This document shows positions 41,726 to 41,741 of a stretch of DNA of 41,741 bases, piece by piece. Every line of letters begins with the position of its first letter. Position 1 is the stretch's first letter. Origin of the DNA: Gordonia rhizosphera NBRC 16068. Lineage in GTDB: Bacteria; Actinomycetota; Actinomycetes; Mycobacteriales; Mycobacteriaceae. The position numbers and the translations under genes were made by a program. The DNA is taken from the NCBI RefSeq assembly GCF_000298195.1, contig NZ_BAHC01000085.1:1-41741 (forward strand), in the 5' to 3' direction. The notes below the pieces were generated by a model. It was given only the letters and a program-made list of their open reading frames with translations, was not told the origin of the DNA and searched no databases.

Positions 41726-41741
41726 GCAGATCAACCCTCAC

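Overview
High-GC DNA with G/C-rich third codon positions, a DUF222/HNH (13E12-type) gene, CHAT proteins, an HD-GYP/LuxR fusion and TTGACN-type promoters suggests a mycolic-acid actinobacterium (Mycobacteriales); Gordonia or a close relative is my best guess, but no marker gene settles it.

Layout. (1) 1-5250 is a decayed mobile-element zone: a DUF6431 / DDE transposase / ExeA-like ATPase transposon whose ATPase carries a one-base frameshift, a second copy of the element's leader (4638 on) that cuts into a helix-turn-helix gene remnant, and other gene scraps. (2) 5259-9037 holds small hypothetical genes, one of them split by a complete IS21-family element (istA, istB) with 6-bp target duplications; removing the element and one duplication restores the frame. 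(3) 9198-10199 is a GH26-like secreted lipoprotein. (4) 10203-15811 is a compact four-gene minus-strand operon: alpha/beta hydrolase, a CHAT-like protein that has lost its cysteine, an apparently active CHAT protease, and a second caspase-fold-like protein. I regard it as the best candidate for an undescribed (possibly defence or conflict) system. (5) 15930-18330 is a divergent TetR / DHA2 drug-exporter pair. (6) 18407-30324 is mixed accessory DNA: a polytopic membrane lipase-like protein, DUF222/HNH, a toxin-antitoxin locus with a dead toxin, HD-GYP-LuxR with an alpha/beta hydrolase, a DUF2235 hydrolase, an XRE regulator with a partner, and a three-gene NUDIX / PH-like / membrane protein operon.

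(7) 30498-40813 is a catabolic gene cluster: aldehyde dehydrogenase, flavin reductase, RibBA, RidA, an old-yellow-enzyme/Fe-S oxidoreductase, an IclR regulator, an MFS permease and an LLM-class flavin monooxygenase. Four transcription units in this cluster each carry a perfect GTTCA-N5-TGAAC palindrome just downstream of a recognisable promoter, so they probably form one IclR-controlled regulon. The flavin reductase and RibBA would supply reduced flavin to the monooxygenase; RidA, the oxidoreductase and the aldehyde dehydrogenase would process the products. The substrate cannot be read from the sequence. The window ends with a 200-residue protein resembling a duplicated dimeric alpha/beta barrel.

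No tRNA, rRNA or CRISPR array was recognised.
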